DNA from: MGIIa-K1 sp964577145 | Lineage (GTDB): Archaea; Thermoplasmatota; Poseidoniia; Poseidoniales; Poseidoniaceae | Assembly (NCBI GenBank): GCA_964577145.1 | Contig: CAZNXM010000002.1 | Span: 1-64,000 of the forward strand | Direction of reading: 5' to 3' | DNA: 64,000 bases | Shown: positions 17,732 through 25,400 of the stretch, one piece after another | How the letters are laid out: each line of letters begins with the position of its first letter | Position numbering within the stretch: the first letter of the stretch is position 1 | Made by a program: the position numbers and the translations under genes | The notes under the pieces: model-generated | What the model saw: only the letters and a program-made list of their open reading frames with translations | Database searches by the model: none | What the model was told of the DNA's origin: nothing

Positions 17732-18097
17732 TCATTGTCGAACAAGTCTGAGATGAGAACGGCCACTAACCTCTAGCCATGCCATTCCCGATTGTGATAA
17801 CCTTCGTTTGAGACCAGTATCTACAGTCAGTACAATCCAATCATGTGCAACAGCCAAATCATGAAGCTGGTCATCGGTATGGTTACCTGATTCAGCAAGC
17901 GCTTCAACAATTTCACATCTCGCTTCAAGCATGTCTAGGAGCAATTTACGGTCGCCCATCGATTCCAATTCTGCAAGAACTGATGGAACGAGAATCAGGT
18001 CACGAGTTCCAGCGCTTTCTAGCAGTGCTTGGTCGATATTGATTCCAGCCTCGATGACAGCGACCCAACCGCAGGCATCGATTAAAACTCTAGGCAT
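17732..18097 (-). CDS. PIN-domain protein, Fcf1/UTP24-like (archaeal cluster type)
   Basis: The 121-residue protein is a single PIN domain: PRVLIDACGW with the first acidic residue, VPSVLAELESMG with the conserved glutamate, and the late LTVDTGLKRRL with the third acidic site. The gene follows aIF2 gamma directly; the order S6e, aIF2 gamma, PIN is a conserved archaeal neighbourhood, where the PIN protein is a presumed nuclease linked to ribosome or RNA processing. It is not a toxin-antitoxin VapC pair, since no antitoxin gene adjoins it. The ATG at 18097 is preferred over a GTG that overlaps the aIF2 gamma stop. Confidence 0.85.
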   Translation of the reverse strand: MPRVLIDACGWVAVIEAGINIDQALLESAGTRDLILVPSVLAELESMGDRKLLLDMLEARCEIVEALAESGNHTDDQLHDLAVAHDWIVLTVDTGLKRRLSQSGMAWLEVSGRSHLRLVRQ

Positions 18098-18102
18098 GAA
18101 TC

Positions 18103-19359
18103 TCACTCAATAGTTCCATGACCAATTAATCGCCAGCGTGCACCGACTCTTCGAGATAGAGAGATTCTTTGGTCGGAATCTGCACAAATAGGTAGTCTGA
18201 GGTTTAGAGTTGCTTTACCCTTTCCAGTGGTATTGACAACTCCAACACTTGTGGCTGTTGCTACATTTACCATCAACATCTCTCCTGGACGCAATGGCAT
18301 AATTGGTGTTGGCTCTTCACCTTCTCCAGCAACCATTTTCTCCATGAGATTAATCGTAATTGCAACTGAATCCCTTACTTCGGGAAGTTCTCCTTTTCGT
18401 GCAACGACTTGACCCGAGAGATTGTCGGCATTTGTGAATGATGGGTCGAGTGGTGTTGCCATTCCGCAAAGGCCACCTGCACGCATGTTGTCTAGATTCA
18501 ATCCTCCACCTTGCATACTGGAAACCTTGGAAATAATCGGTTCGTAGTGAACTTTGTTTCCTTTCTGAATCTTTTGCCCAGGCCCGATGACGATTTCATC
18601 GCCGATTTTGAATTCACCTTCGACGATACTCCCGCCGATCACACCACCGCGGAGTTTTGTAGGTCGCGTTCCGGGTCGGTTAATATCGAAAGAGCGAGCG
18701 ACATGCATGATTGCTCGAGTGTCTTTTGAACGGTCAGGAGTAGGAATTGTTTCCTCAATAGCGTGAATCAAAATATCGAGATTAACATCGTGATGCGCCG
18801 ATACGGGGATAATCGGTGCATTTTCAGCAATGGTTGCACTAAGGAATTCCTTGATTTCTTTGTGAGACTCCATTGCTCGCTCTTTGCTAACGAGGTCGAT
18901 TTTATTTTGAACGACGACGATATTCTCGATTCCAGCGATTTCAAGTGCCATTAAGTGCTCTCTTGTCTGTGGTTGAGGGCAGGTCTCATTCGCAGCAACC
19001 ATCAACATGGCACCGTCCATAATCGATGCACCAGTAATCATAATCGCCATCAGCGTCTCGTGTCCAGGCGCATCTACGAACGAAATGACTCTCTTCAATT
19101 CGTGTGCTTCATCCTTACCGCCGTCTGGACGACGCCCAGTAGCATAGTAGTCTCCTTCGGAAGTTTGGTAGAATGCAGTGTCTGCATATCCAAGTTTGAT
19201 GGAGATACCACGCTTGCGTTCTTCTGAATGGGTATCGGTCCAGATACCAGAGAGTGCTTGAGTAAGGGTTGTTTTCCCGTGGTCGACATGACCAACTAAG
19301 CCAATATTGACTTCAGGTTGTGCGGGAAGCTTCCTTGCCATGCTTCCCGTCAACTCCAT
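18103..19359 (-). CDS. eif2g: Translation initiation factor aIF2 subunit gamma
   Basis: The 418-residue GTPase carries G1 GLVGHVDHGKTTL, a switch I region with RGISIKLGYAD, G3 FVDAPGHE, G4 VVQNKIDLV and G5 VSAHHDVN, followed by EF-Tu-like domains 2 and 3 (RSFDINRPGT, GGVIGGSI). aIF2 gamma binds initiator Met-tRNA and delivers it to the small subunit. The usual zinc-knuckle cysteines between G1 and G3 in many archaea are replaced here by an insert around TSEGDYYATGRRPDGGKDEA without cysteines. A later ATG at 19341 (MARKLPAQPEVN) is a plausible alternative start. It lies 26 bases after rps6e. Confidence 0.95.
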   Translation of the reverse strand: MELTGSMARKLPAQPEVNIGLVGHVDHGKTTLTQALSGIWTDTHSEERKRGISIKLGYADTAFYQTSEGDYYATGRRPDGGKDEAHELKRVISFVDAPGHETLMAIMITGASIMDGAMLMVAANETCPQPQTREHLMALEIAGIENIVVVQNKIDLVSKERAMESHKEIKEFLSATIAENAPIIPVSAHHDVNLDILIHAIEETIPTPDRSKDTRAIMHVARSFDINRPGTRPTKLRGGVIGGSIVEGEFKIGDEIVIGPGQKIQKGNKVHYEPIISKVSSMQGGGLNLDNMRAGGLCGMATPLDPSFTNADNLSGQVVARKGELPEVRDSVAITINLMEKMVAGEGEEPTPIMPLRPGEMLMVNVATATSVGVVNTTGKGKATLNLRLPICADSDQRISLSRRVGARWRLIGHGTIE

Positions 19360-19385
19360 TCAGAACGATGCACGCCTCGTGGCGT

Positions 19386-19868
19386 TCACTCAGTGCTCTC
19401 CTCTTCGCTTTCTCCGAGGATGGTATCGAGGGTCTTGTTAGCGGCCTCGACGACCTTGAGATTTATCTGACGGGTATCTTGGGTGATTGTGTTACCACGG
19501 AAGTTACGGCGCATGCGTAGTCCGTCTGGCTTGTAACGGAAACGCTTCTTTTCGCCGCCTTTGGCCTTGTGAACCAAATCGTGGCCTTTGAATCCGGTTG
19601 ATGCGGTAACGAGAACGGATTGGCGTGTGCCTCCAGCTAGATCGGAGCGCATTGGGGTTCCAGTCTTATCGGAGCCGCCAGTAATTTCCAATTTGTAGCC
19701 AGCAAGGGTCTTTTCGCCTTCTCCAACGAAGATACCATCGACTACATCACCAATCTTCTTTCCAAGGAATTGAGATTGGTTGTTTCCACTGATTGACATG
19801 TTGTATGAGCGGCCACCGTTAGATGGGTCTGTGTCATTGACAACTGCGTTGAAGGAACCTTCGGACAT
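19386..19868 (-). CDS. rps6e: 30S ribosomal protein S6e
   Basis: The 160-residue protein has the S6e pattern: GKKIGDVVDGIFVGEG, then ITGGSDKTGTPMRSDL and GEKKRFRYKPDGLRMRRNFRG with the invariant R-G-N-T turn. It is a small-subunit ribosomal protein of archaea and eukaryotes and is the first gene of the S6e, aIF2 gamma, PIN run. GAGAGGG lies 8 bases before the ATG at 19868; an in-frame extension to 19922 is rejected because it would cross the promoter. An acidic C-terminal tail (ESEEESTE) is present. Confidence 0.95.
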   Translation of the reverse strand: MSEGSFNAVVNDTDPSNGGRSYNMSISGNNQSQFLGKKIGDVVDGIFVGEGEKTLAGYKLEITGGSDKTGTPMRSDLAGGTRQSVLVTASTGFKGHDLVHKAKGGEKKRFRYKPDGLRMRRNFRGNTITQDTRQINLKVVEAANKTLDTILGESEEESTE

Positions 19869-19907
19869 GGTAATACCCTCTCTTGAGCAACCTGCCGACA
19901 TGGGACG

Positions 19908-19917
19908 GGTATTTAGC
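19908..19917 (-). promoter_or_regulatory. TATA box upstream of rps6e
   Basis: On the minus strand GGCTAAATAC lies about 40-50 bases before the S6e start codon, in the short spacer after orc1. CTAAATAC fits an archaeal TATA element and leaves room for a short leader containing the GAGAGGG site. The same core (TTAAATAC) precedes the large surface-protein gene at 35949. Confidence 0.5.
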
Positions 19918-19929
19918 CCCACCGGGAGG

Positions 19930-19942
19930 GGGCCGTAGGCCC
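19930..19942 (-). other. Short GC hairpin after orc1
   Basis: GGGCC-GTA-GGCCC is a perfect 5-base-pair inverted repeat immediately next to the orc1 stop codon and just upstream of the rps6e TATA box. It may mark the orc1 transcript end, although no T tract follows. Confidence 0.3.
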
Positions 19943-21127
19943 TCAGCGCCGTAGTCTTGCAGGTATGAGGGTCTCTAGGCGGCGAGCCACATCCGAAGGT
20001 AGCATATGCGGCATCGATAGGAATTGCGTTCGACCCCTTCCTGTACCGACGGTATCAGTCCTTGCCACAAGGATGTCTTCTTGCGTTAATCGTTTGATAT
20101 GCTTCCAAATTGTGGTGTGCCCCTTAGGGTCCTGTTGGAACTCTTCGCAAACCACATGGTAGAGCTTGTCGGCCTCACCACTGGTGACGGTTTCTTGCTT
20201 TCGAAGACGCCTACAAATCCCGAGCAACAAGAGCATAGCATGCGGGGGTAGGGAATCGATATCCATAGTGTCAACATTATTCGGCATCGAGATTACTGTG
20301 TGCTGGACATCTTTGGGTTCGATCATTGACCGGCCAGATACTTCTGCTCTCATAGCCGCACCTTCAAGCAATTCGATCACCTGCCTTGCATCTCCCGAAG
20401 GAGCCGCTGCTTGAGATACTAGGTCGAGAATTTCACTGGTCCATGTTCCCACAACGAGACCGGCTTCTGCCCTTTGGTGAGCGATTGCGCGCATACCATC
20501 TTCGTCGTATGGTCCAATTCGTAGATGATTGGAACGCCCCATTCGAGAAATGACCGCACCCTCGAGGAGGTCGAGTACTTGTTCCTGGCTGATTAGAATA
20601 AGGGAGAGGGTTCCAGCGCCATCCCTATCTTCATCGATTCGCAGTAATTTGTACAGCACATCATCGCCAGAATGGCGCAATAGATGGTCTACTTCATCGA
20701 GAACTATTACCAGATGAGAATTATCCAGCCGCATCATTCTTCTCAGCGAGGTTAGGAGTTCACCAACTCCAAGACCGCGATCAGGATGACCGGGGTCGAG
20801 GTCTTGGACCACCTTTTGCATTACACGTGAGGCAGTAGTAGCATTACGACAGTTCACATGCACACTTCTAATATTGCGGCGTTCGGATAAATGTCGTGAA
20901 AGGTCAATGCAGAAACGCTTGACTAATGCAGTTTTTCCAGAACCTATGGGTCCGGTTACAACAGCTCTTCCAGCCCCTTCTGGATGGGCGAGTCCGACGA
21001 ACATTCCCGCTAATTGAGCCTGAGTTTCACCTCGTCCCACCAATTCCTCGGGGATGTGGTCGAAACCGAAGACCTCGGGGTGTGCGAGGACCAGCCCCGC
21101 ACCGATACGGTCCAAATATGACGTCAT
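19943..21127 (-). CDS. orc1: Orc1/Cdc6 replication initiator
   Basis: The 394-residue AAA+ protein has Walker A VTGPIGSGKTALV, Walker B HLVIVLDEVDHLL, sensor 1 LSLILISQE and sensor 2 SGDARQVIELLEGA, then a C-terminal winged helix (VCEEFQQDPKGHTTIWKHIK, then GRGRTQFLSM). The N-terminal region VFGFDHIPEELVGRGETQ is the typical Orc1/Cdc6 opening. The protein binds origin repeats and loads MCM. The ATG at 21127 is preferred to a weak upstream start at 21190. Origins often lie beside this gene in archaea, but only 69 bases separate it from dph2 and no clear origin repeat is seen. Confidence 0.93.
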   Translation of the reverse strand: MTSYLDRIGAGLVLAHPEVFGFDHIPEELVGRGETQAQLAGMFVGLAHPEGAGRAVVTGPIGSGKTALVKRFCIDLSRHLSERRNIRSVHVNCRNATTASRVMQKVVQDLDPGHPDRGLGVGELLTSLRRMMRLDNSHLVIVLDEVDHLLRHSGDDVLYKLLRIDEDRDGAGTLSLILISQEQVLDLLEGAVISRMGRSNHLRIGPYDEDGMRAIAHQRAEAGLVVGTWTSEILDLVSQAAAPSGDARQVIELLEGAAMRAEVSGRSMIEPKDVQHTVISMPNNVDTMDIDSLPPHAMLLLLGICRRLRKQETVTSGEADKLYHVVCEEFQQDPKGHTTIWKHIKRLTQEDILVARTDTVGTGRGRTQFLSMPHMLPSDVARRLETLIPARLRR

Positions 21128-21196
21128 GACTCCAGAGGGTTTTCGCCTACCGTTATTGAAGATACGGGCGGAAATGGCAATATGAAACAAGAAATT

Positions 21197-22300
21197 TCAC
21201 GGGATTTCATCGAATTGATATCCAGTTTCCCAACTCTTCTCACCTAGAGCGACCTCAAGTTCAAAGGGGGTTACCAGAGGCTTGCCGTACTTCACCGCAT
21301 CATCGATGGCGATTCGAGGACATGCGGTATTGACGAATGCATCTACGGGATAGAAATCAATCAACTCCGGTCCGACGTGTTCGAGAGCGAGAAGATATCC
21401 CTTCTTGCCGTGTTTAGTAAGAAGTCGCTTCAGGCGAAGTGCGAGAGTTCTTCGCATCTGTCCGGGCTTTTCTCCAATCAGTATTGCAAAAGTTTGGGAA
21501 TCTTGGATTGACATTATCATGCCAAAGCGCTGGCGTAAGATTCTCTCGATGCGTTCTGCGCCCATTTCGCTCGCTTCACCTGTATATGGGTCAAGCATTG
21601 CTAGTGGTTTACCTGTATGAAGTGCGAGACCGATAGGGTGGAAATCTCCGCTTCCAAGGAATAAGTAATGGCCGATTTCATCATCATCTCCCGAGTAATT
21701 GCAGCCAAGTACCTGGCCAGGGAAGGTTAGCCTAGCACCACCAACAGGGACTTCAACCTCAAATCCAGCCGCCTCAAATCGTTCTTTGAAGTCGAAGATT
21801 AGGTGAAGGTGTTGGATAGAGCCTACTAGGCCCAATTTAGCGCCTTTAAGGGGTGCAACGCGCCCTACTGCATCCAAGAATCGTTCTTTGGCTTCATCTT
21901 CTGAAAGGTCTACATCACCTTCGCTAAGACGAGATTCTGCGATTGCTCGGTGTTGAGCGAGAAGAGGTAGGATAGGGGCGATCTCAGGGTCGCCATCATA
22001 GGTTACATCAATGAATTGAGTCGGCATTCCAGATTCAATGTTCATCTGAGAATGTCCCATGTGAGCTACAAGTTCTACTCCCATCATTTTCATCTTGTCA
22101 TGTACGAGGTCACACGCACCATAGCAAGGGTCTGCAGCGAGAACGACTTTTGCTGAAGTTTCATCCTCGATTTCATCCATCATTTCAAGGGCTTGCATCT
22201 TTAGTCCTTCTGGGACCTGTAATGCGATTAAGCGATGGTCACTGGTACGAATACGCTCAATCAACTCCTCAAGTTGAAAATCGTGACGGTCGAGGTCCAT
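21197..22300 (-). CDS. dph2: 2-(3-amino-3-carboxypropyl)histidine synthase (diphthamide synthesis)
   Basis: The 367-residue protein has three homologous domains and the three cysteine sites that hold the 4Fe-4S cluster in archaeal Dph2: DPCYGACD (C59 or C63), QVLGCNYS and VNTACPRIAIDDA. It is a non-canonical radical SAM enzyme that modifies the histidine of elongation factor 2. The opening LIALQVPEGLKMQALEM is typical. GGAGTGATG precedes the ATG at 22300. It is followed by orc1 on the same strand. Confidence 0.92.
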   Translation of the reverse strand: MDLDRHDFQLEELIERIRTSDHRLIALQVPEGLKMQALEMMDEIEDETSAKVVLAADPCYGACDLVHDKMKMMGVELVAHMGHSQMNIESGMPTQFIDVTYDGDPEIAPILPLLAQHRAIAESRLSEGDVDLSEDEAKERFLDAVGRVAPLKGAKLGLVGSIQHLHLIFDFKERFEAAGFEVEVPVGGARLTFPGQVLGCNYSGDDDEIGHYLFLGSGDFHPIGLALHTGKPLAMLDPYTGEASEMGAERIERILRQRFGMIMSIQDSQTFAILIGEKPGQMRRTLALRLKRLLTKHGKKGYLLALEHVGPELIDFYPVDAFVNTACPRIAIDDAVKYGKPLVTPFELEVALGEKSWETGYQFDEIP

Positions 22301-22349
22301 ATCATCACTCCAAGTAGACGTTGAACCCCTAACTCAAGAGGTTGCCGCC

Positions 22350-22748
22350 TCACTCTGCGAGGAAATCGACATACTCATCTGGCTCGAGGAGGTTCTCCAT
22401 GTCGACTTCGTGTGGTGCAAGAATGATGATCCAACCTAGGTCATATGGTGACTCGTTTACCAAATCGGGATTGATTTCGACTTCACCGTTAACTTCGGAA
22501 ACCTCTCCACTGAATGGAGAAGGGAATGTGAGTTTCTCAGTTGCAGTCCAGATAGAGAAGAGGCTCTGCTCTTCATCTATCTCGGTTTCAGCATGCGGCA
22601 GGATAACTCGGAGAACTTCCCCGATATCCTTTGCCATGAAATCGGATAGTCCAATAACTAACCTATCGTCCTTTTCTTGATACCAAAGGTGGTCTCTAGA
22701 GTACTTTCTACTGTGCGCGATTCCAAATTCCATGATTTCCTCGTCCAT
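22350..22748 (-). CDS. Glycine cleavage H-protein-like protein without the usual lipoyl lysine
   Basis: The 132-residue protein follows the H-protein fold throughout: YSRDHLWYQEKDD, then VIGLSDFMAKDIGEVLRVILP, FSGEVSEVNGEVEINPDLVN and SPYDLGWIIIL. In H-proteins the lipoylated lysine sits in ESVKA, ten residues before the PxSGE turn. Here the segment reads FSIWTATEKLTFPSPFSGE, with W67/T68 at that place and the only nearby lysine (K72) shifted by two to five residues. Lipoylation is therefore uncertain. No other glycine cleavage genes are in the window. GGTGGAG supports the ATG at 22748. Confidence 0.75.
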   Translation of the reverse strand: MDEEIMEFGIAHSRKYSRDHLWYQEKDDRLVIGLSDFMAKDIGEVLRVILPHAETEIDEEQSLFSIWTATEKLTFPSPFSGEVSEVNGEVEINPDLVNESPYDLGWIIILAPHEVDMENLLEPDEYVDFLAE

Positions 22749-22778
22749 GGTCATCTCCACCGCGCCGTCAAACAAGTG

Positions 22779-22789
22779 GTATTTTAACG
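22779..22789 (-). promoter_or_regulatory. TATA-like box for the H-protein-like gene
   Basis: On the minus strand CGTTAAAATAC lies about 31-41 bases before the ATG at 22748. It matches an archaeal TATA element and leaves a short leader that holds the GGTGGAG ribosome binding site. Confidence 0.45.
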
Positions 22790-22864
22790 CGATGTTTGTG
22801 AGAGCATTTTCAGAGATTCAAAATATGGACAAGTGTCATGTGCTTGAGCCACTTCGGAGTTAGC

Positions 22865-24037
22865 ATGCAGTTCCACGAAACCGATGAGCAGCAGATGATA
22901 AGAGAACTAGTGCGAGATTTCGCAGAAACAGTTCTGCCTCCAACTATTGAACATCGTGATGCCAATCAAATCCCTCCTGCTGCCGAATGGCAGGAATTTC
23001 TCGACTTTGGACTTCAAGGTATTACAATACCCGAAGAGTACGGTGGAAATCCTGTCGATGATATCTCTGAAGCGATAATCATCGAGGAATTAGCGAGGGT
23101 CGATCCGTCCTTCGCAGTGATGTATTGCGTACATGTTGGCTTGTGTTCCAAAACAATTGCTCTTCATGGAAATGATGATCAAAAATCACGATATCTTCCC
23201 CGCCTTGCCGCAGGAGAAGTCGGTGCTTACTCCCTATCAGAGGCTGGAGCTGGGACCGATGCTGCTGCAATGACCTGTAAGGCGAAACTATCCGATGATG
23301 GAAGCCATTGGATACTCAACGGCGAGAAAATGTGGGTGACAAATGGAGCACAGGCCCAAATCTATGTATTATTTGCCAAGGATGTCGACCATCCTGATTA
23401 TGGTGTAAAGAAGCACGGTGGGTCTACTGCTTTCATCGTAGAGCAATCATATGAAGGATTCACTGTTGGAAAGAAGGAAGATAAGTTGGGGATTAGGTCA
23501 TCTGATACCTGCACACTAATCCTCGAGGACTGCAAGGTACCTGCTGGGAATGTTCTCAAGGCACCAGGTAAGGGATTTGGAATTGCTATGAATGCTTTAG
23601 ACAACTCTAGAATCGGTATTGCAGCTCAAGCTCTTGGTATTGCTCAAGGCGCATTCGAGGCCGCCCTCAAGTTTGCGCATGAAAGAGAGACTTTCGGTAA
23701 GCCAATCGCCCACCATCAAATGATTACAACTTATCTTGCAGATATGGCAACAAAAATCGATGCAGCTCGGCTTTTAGTCTACAAAGCCTCATGGGCAAAA
23801 CAGAATCACTACGAGAATGGTGGTCCTCGTCATTCCAAAGAAGCAAGCATGGCTAAATTATTCGCAGGCGATACCGCAATGTGGGTTGCTGAGCGTGCGG
23901 TACAGGTCCTCGGCGGATATGGATATACCAAGGAATTCCCTGTTGAGCGCTTCTTCCGCGATGCAAAGATTACACAGATCTATGAAGGTACTCAAGAAGT
24001 ACAGCGTATCGTAATAGGTCGTGCAATACAGCCTTGA
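22865..24037 (+). CDS. Acyl-CoA dehydrogenase
   Basis: The 390-residue flavoprotein has the family signatures YSLSEAGAGTDAAAM (FAD and substrate site), WVTNGAQA, a central beta domain with KLGIRSSDTCTL, a C-terminal helical domain with FGKPIAHHQM and VQVLGGYGYTKEFPVER, and the catalytic glutamate in QIYEGTQEVQRIVIGR, the position used by short-chain and butyryl-CoA dehydrogenases. It oxidises acyl-CoA thioesters in fatty-acid or amino-acid degradation. The ATG at 22865 is preferred over an earlier in-frame start. Electron-transfer flavoprotein genes are not nearby. Confidence 0.93.
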   Translation: MQFHETDEQQMIRELVRDFAETVLPPTIEHRDANQIPPAAEWQEFLDFGLQGITIPEEYGGNPVDDISEAIIIEELARVDPSFAVMYCVHVGLCSKTIALHGNDDQKSRYLPRLAAGEVGAYSLSEAGAGTDAAAMTCKAKLSDDGSHWILNGEKMWVTNGAQAQIYVLFAKDVDHPDYGVKKHGGSTAFIVEQSYEGFTVGKKEDKLGIRSSDTCTLILEDCKVPAGNVLKAPGKGFGIAMNALDNSRIGIAAQALGIAQGAFEAALKFAHERETFGKPIAHHQMITTYLADMATKIDAARLLVYKASWAKQNHYENGGPRHSKEASMAKLFAGDTAMWVAERAVQVLGGYGYTKEFPVERFFRDAKITQIYEGTQEVQRIVIGRAIQP

Positions 24038-25363
24038 TTAAGCAAAATCAATTGCTTCTAGAACCGGTCTGCGACGACTTGGTGAGAAATCAACAATTCG
24101 CGCATTAACATTGATAGTATCACCTTCACTTTTCAATAGAATTTCTTCGTTGAGTTCCACTGGGATTCTGACAAGACCTTCGTACGGGCCTCCATCAATG
24201 AGCCCACTGAGACTTTGTCCTCCGCGGTAGGTTTCATTCCCAAGCAATGTTCTTTCAAATTTAGAAATTTTGATATTGACCATGTGCACCGAGTCTTCCG
24301 CTGCCATTAGTGCTCTTCTTTCAGAGGATAAACGAGCATTTTCCATTGCTTCAATCGCCATCTCTAACGGAGTATTTATTCCCTCATCTAATTCAATCGC
24401 CTCGATAGTAATTGTTGGAGGGGATTGAGTCTCTTCAATTGTGACAATTTCATCTTCGACTATTGGGATCTCCTCTTCTTCGACTATTGGCATTTCCTCA
24501 TCTTCGACTATTGGCATCTCCTCTTCTGCCTCATCGACTACAATCTCTTCTTCGGTCGCGATAATTTCATCGGTAACTTCATCTTCAGCAATATCCTCTT
24601 CGAGGTATTGCTCAGCATCTTCAACCTTATTTTCAATTTCAGTAATGACTTCATCTAGTTTAGAATCAAAATCTTCAATGACTGCTTCTTTCTTTTCAGC
24701 AATCGCTTCTTTAGCATCTTCAATGGCTTGGCGAGCTTTGCCAGTGATGTCCTTTTTGTCATTAACATGACGTGCTACTTTTGCAGCACCTGCAACGGTA
24801 GAAAGCGCTCCAATCCCAGCAAGTGTAGCACCGGTGATTTTGAGGGCCTTGGAAGCAGTAGGAGAGAAGACCAAATTCTTGATCACTTCTTCTTTAGAAC
24901 TACTAGTTTGGACTCCGTACACCGTGGCAATGGAATTGACATCATTGAGGTCAAGGTCTCCAATGTCAATTTTACCTCGACGAACCTCAGAAATTATGAG
25001 TTTCATTCGTTGGTCATCAGGTTGTAAATTAGCGATTTGAGGTTGTATGCTGGCTGCTTGAGATTTGATATCAATCATCGCCGCATTGTCACTGGGTGCT
25101 GAATTGATTGGACCACCAGGCTGCGACCAACCCCATTGGCCTGACTCATCTTGTTTCAGAACCATATTGTTTTGCGCTGCACTATATCCGGCTGTAGCAG
25201 CATTAGAAAGCCCTGCGATTATTAGCATGATGATTCCGATAAGAAACCCGCAGATTCCGATGAATTCAAGACCCTCAAATTGGAAAAACATGACACCTAC
25301 AATGAATGGCACTACTGCGGACCTCAGCAATGGATTAGACGCGCCTTCTAGTTCGCTCATCAT
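24038..25363 (-). CDS. Acidic membrane-anchored protein of unknown function
   Basis: The family is not recognised. The 441-residue protein starts with two adjacent membrane segments (about 15-50), then a polar linker, a possible short SAP-like helical pair (about 140-170), a hydrophobic alanine- and glycine-rich segment (about 178-195), a long charged coiled-coil region, and a glutamate-rich stretch that includes three copies of an 8-residue unit of the type MPIVEDEE encoded by 24-base DNA repeats (about 24460-24535). The last 100 residues are beta-rich and globular. GGGGG precedes the start codon. It may link the membrane to a cytoplasmic partner. Confidence 0.6.
   Translation of the reverse strand: MMSELEGASNPLLRSAVVPFIVGVMFFQFEGLEFIGICGFLIGIIMLIIAGLSNAATAGYSAAQNNMVLKQDESGQWGWSQPGGPINSAPSDNAAMIDIKSQAASIQPQIANLQPDDQRMKLIISEVRRGKIDIGDLDLNDVNSIATVYGVQTSSSKEEVIKNLVFSPTASKALKITGATLAGIGALSTVAGAAKVARHVNDKKDITGKARQAIEDAKEAIAEKKEAVIEDFDSKLDEVITEIENKVEDAEQYLEEDIAEDEVTDEIIATEEEIVVDEAEEEMPIVEDEEMPIVEEEEIPIVEDEIVTIEETQSPPTITIEAIELDEGINTPLEMAIEAMENARLSSERRALMAAEDSVHMVNIKISKFERTLLGNETYRGGQSLSGLIDGGPYEGLVRIPVELNEEILLKSEGDTINVNARIVDFSPSRRRPVLEAIDFA
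24458..24535. repeat. 24-base tandem repeat within the acidic membrane protein gene
   Basis: About three copies of TTCGACTATTGGSATYTCCTC occur at 24-base spacing and encode the 8-residue unit IVEDEEMP with small changes. The unit length is a multiple of three, so the frame is kept. Confidence 0.7.
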
Positions 25364-25400
25364 TATCCCCCAGATGATGAATAGACATCAATGTGTAGGT

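Noticed and set aside
17732..18097. VapC toxin of a toxin-antitoxin pair
   Set aside because: No small antitoxin gene adjoins it; position after aIF2 gamma points to the conserved housekeeping PIN protein.
21128..21196. Replication origin next to orc1
   Set aside because: Only 69 bases of spacer and no convincing origin-recognition repeat; a weak TTTTCGCC and GGCGGAAA pair is imperfect.
24458..24535. CRISPR-like repeat array
   Set aside because: Repeats are contiguous, in frame and lack spacers; they encode an acidic repeat.
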